Shown in pieces: positions 63,367-64,000 of a stretch of DNA of 64,000 nucleotides. A program made the translations under genes and the position numbers. Numbering within the stretch: the stretch's first letter is position 1; every line of letters begins with the position of its first letter. Source of the stretch: Aplysia californica (Eukaryota; Mollusca; Gastropoda; Aplysiida; Aplysiidae); contig NW_004797290.1 in the NCBI RefSeq assembly GCF_000002075.1, positions 603,509 through 667,508 of the forward strand, in the 5' to 3' direction. Under the pieces are notes generated by a model. The model saw only the letters and a program-made list of their open reading frames with translations. It had not been told where the DNA came from and did not search any database.

Positions 63367-64000
63367 TTAGCCTGTGTAGATCTATGTTATAAAAGTTAAA
63401 AGCTTTAAAAATAATTAGCCGAATTTGCTTTTCAAATGACTGCGTTTCAGAAACGCGTCCTTCATACTTCATCGAGTATATATGCATTTGTAATTTAGCA
63501 TAAGGTTAATTTTAGCACTTATTGCAGTAGTAACTTCCTTCGTGGGCTTGAAAATGGAACAGCTTGTTTGTACTATATAGGAGCACCTTAATCGTGGCGC
63601 ATGTTAGCTAACAAGCTATGTAGTTTACAATCTTTTTCCCATGCTTAAGTTCACAATACTTGACAACAATCAGTGACCCTACGCTCTGTTCCAATATCTC
63701 TGAATTTGCCTTGGTATCGTTTTCAGCGTGGCGGCCTGTTAGATGCTCAAACTTTATATTATAAGAACACCCTTTAAGAGACTCACACACTTTGGTTCTT
63801 CATTATAAAAAAAAACTCTTTCTGTGATTCCTTCCGCCTTCTCATCCAACCAGCAACCATAATACAATGTAATAGGCTTTTATGGACCTGCTTAATTTTT
63901 AAGTTCGCTCCATGACGTGTAGCTCAACTTCTTCGGCAGTCTATCGATATAATATATATTTTTATATTTTTATATAATATAGGCCTATAATTATTATATG
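63367..64000. other. intergenic, nothing recognised
   Basis: No gene or repeat family seen. The end is AT-rich with TATATATTTTTATA runs. Confidence 0.5.

Overview
The window is a stretch of an intron-rich, repeat-rich animal genome, most likely a mollusc and probably a marine gastropod. The reasons are a long invertebrate-style beta-spectrin gene, very abundant short interspersed repeats and CA/CT microsatellites, PIF/Harbinger and pogo-like DNA transposon remains, and a CpG-poor transcription unit between CpG-rich flanks. The species call is an inference. The window holds one host protein gene and no recognisable rRNA, tRNA, CRISPR or bacterial operon.

Layout. 1-6,264: non-coding upstream DNA with SINE-like copies, microsatellites and homopolymer blocks; no coding exon recognised. 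6,265-53,614 (+): an intact beta-spectrin gene. I place 46 exons whose splice phases join in one frame for about 2,388 residues: two calponin-homology domains that bind actin, 17 spectrin repeats including the ankyrin-binding and alpha-spectrin-pairing repeats, a variable basic linker, a PH domain and a basic C-terminal tail. Only the short N-terminal leader, about 50 residues upstream of DERELVQ, is not found; it lies in an unrecognised exon or outside the window. A 100-base assembly gap sits in intron 32. 53,615 to about 56,945: 3' UTR with several polyadenylation signals. 56,946-64,000: intergenic DNA with SINE fragments, a 31-bp minisatellite interrupted by a SINE and by a pogo-like element, and a decayed PIF/Harbinger transposon with remains of both its transposase and its MADF-type second gene.

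The introns are dominated by one SINE-like family (called A here, about 37 copies), its relative B, and a tRNA-derived SINE (C). Nearly all copies I could see lie on the same strand as the gene. Many A copies end a few tens of bases before a 3' splice site, so their pyrimidine-rich bodies supply the acceptor region. Other points: exon fragments duplicated into neighbouring introns, an in-frame 21-nt microexon candidate in repeat 9, two phase-symmetric cassette-type exons in the linker, and a clean nested SINE insertion with an 11-bp target-site duplication.

Regarding how the parts work together: the single gene encodes the beta chain of the membrane skeleton. Its CH domains bind F-actin, repeats 14-15 bind ankyrin, repeat 17 pairs with alpha-spectrin and the PH domain binds inositol lipids.
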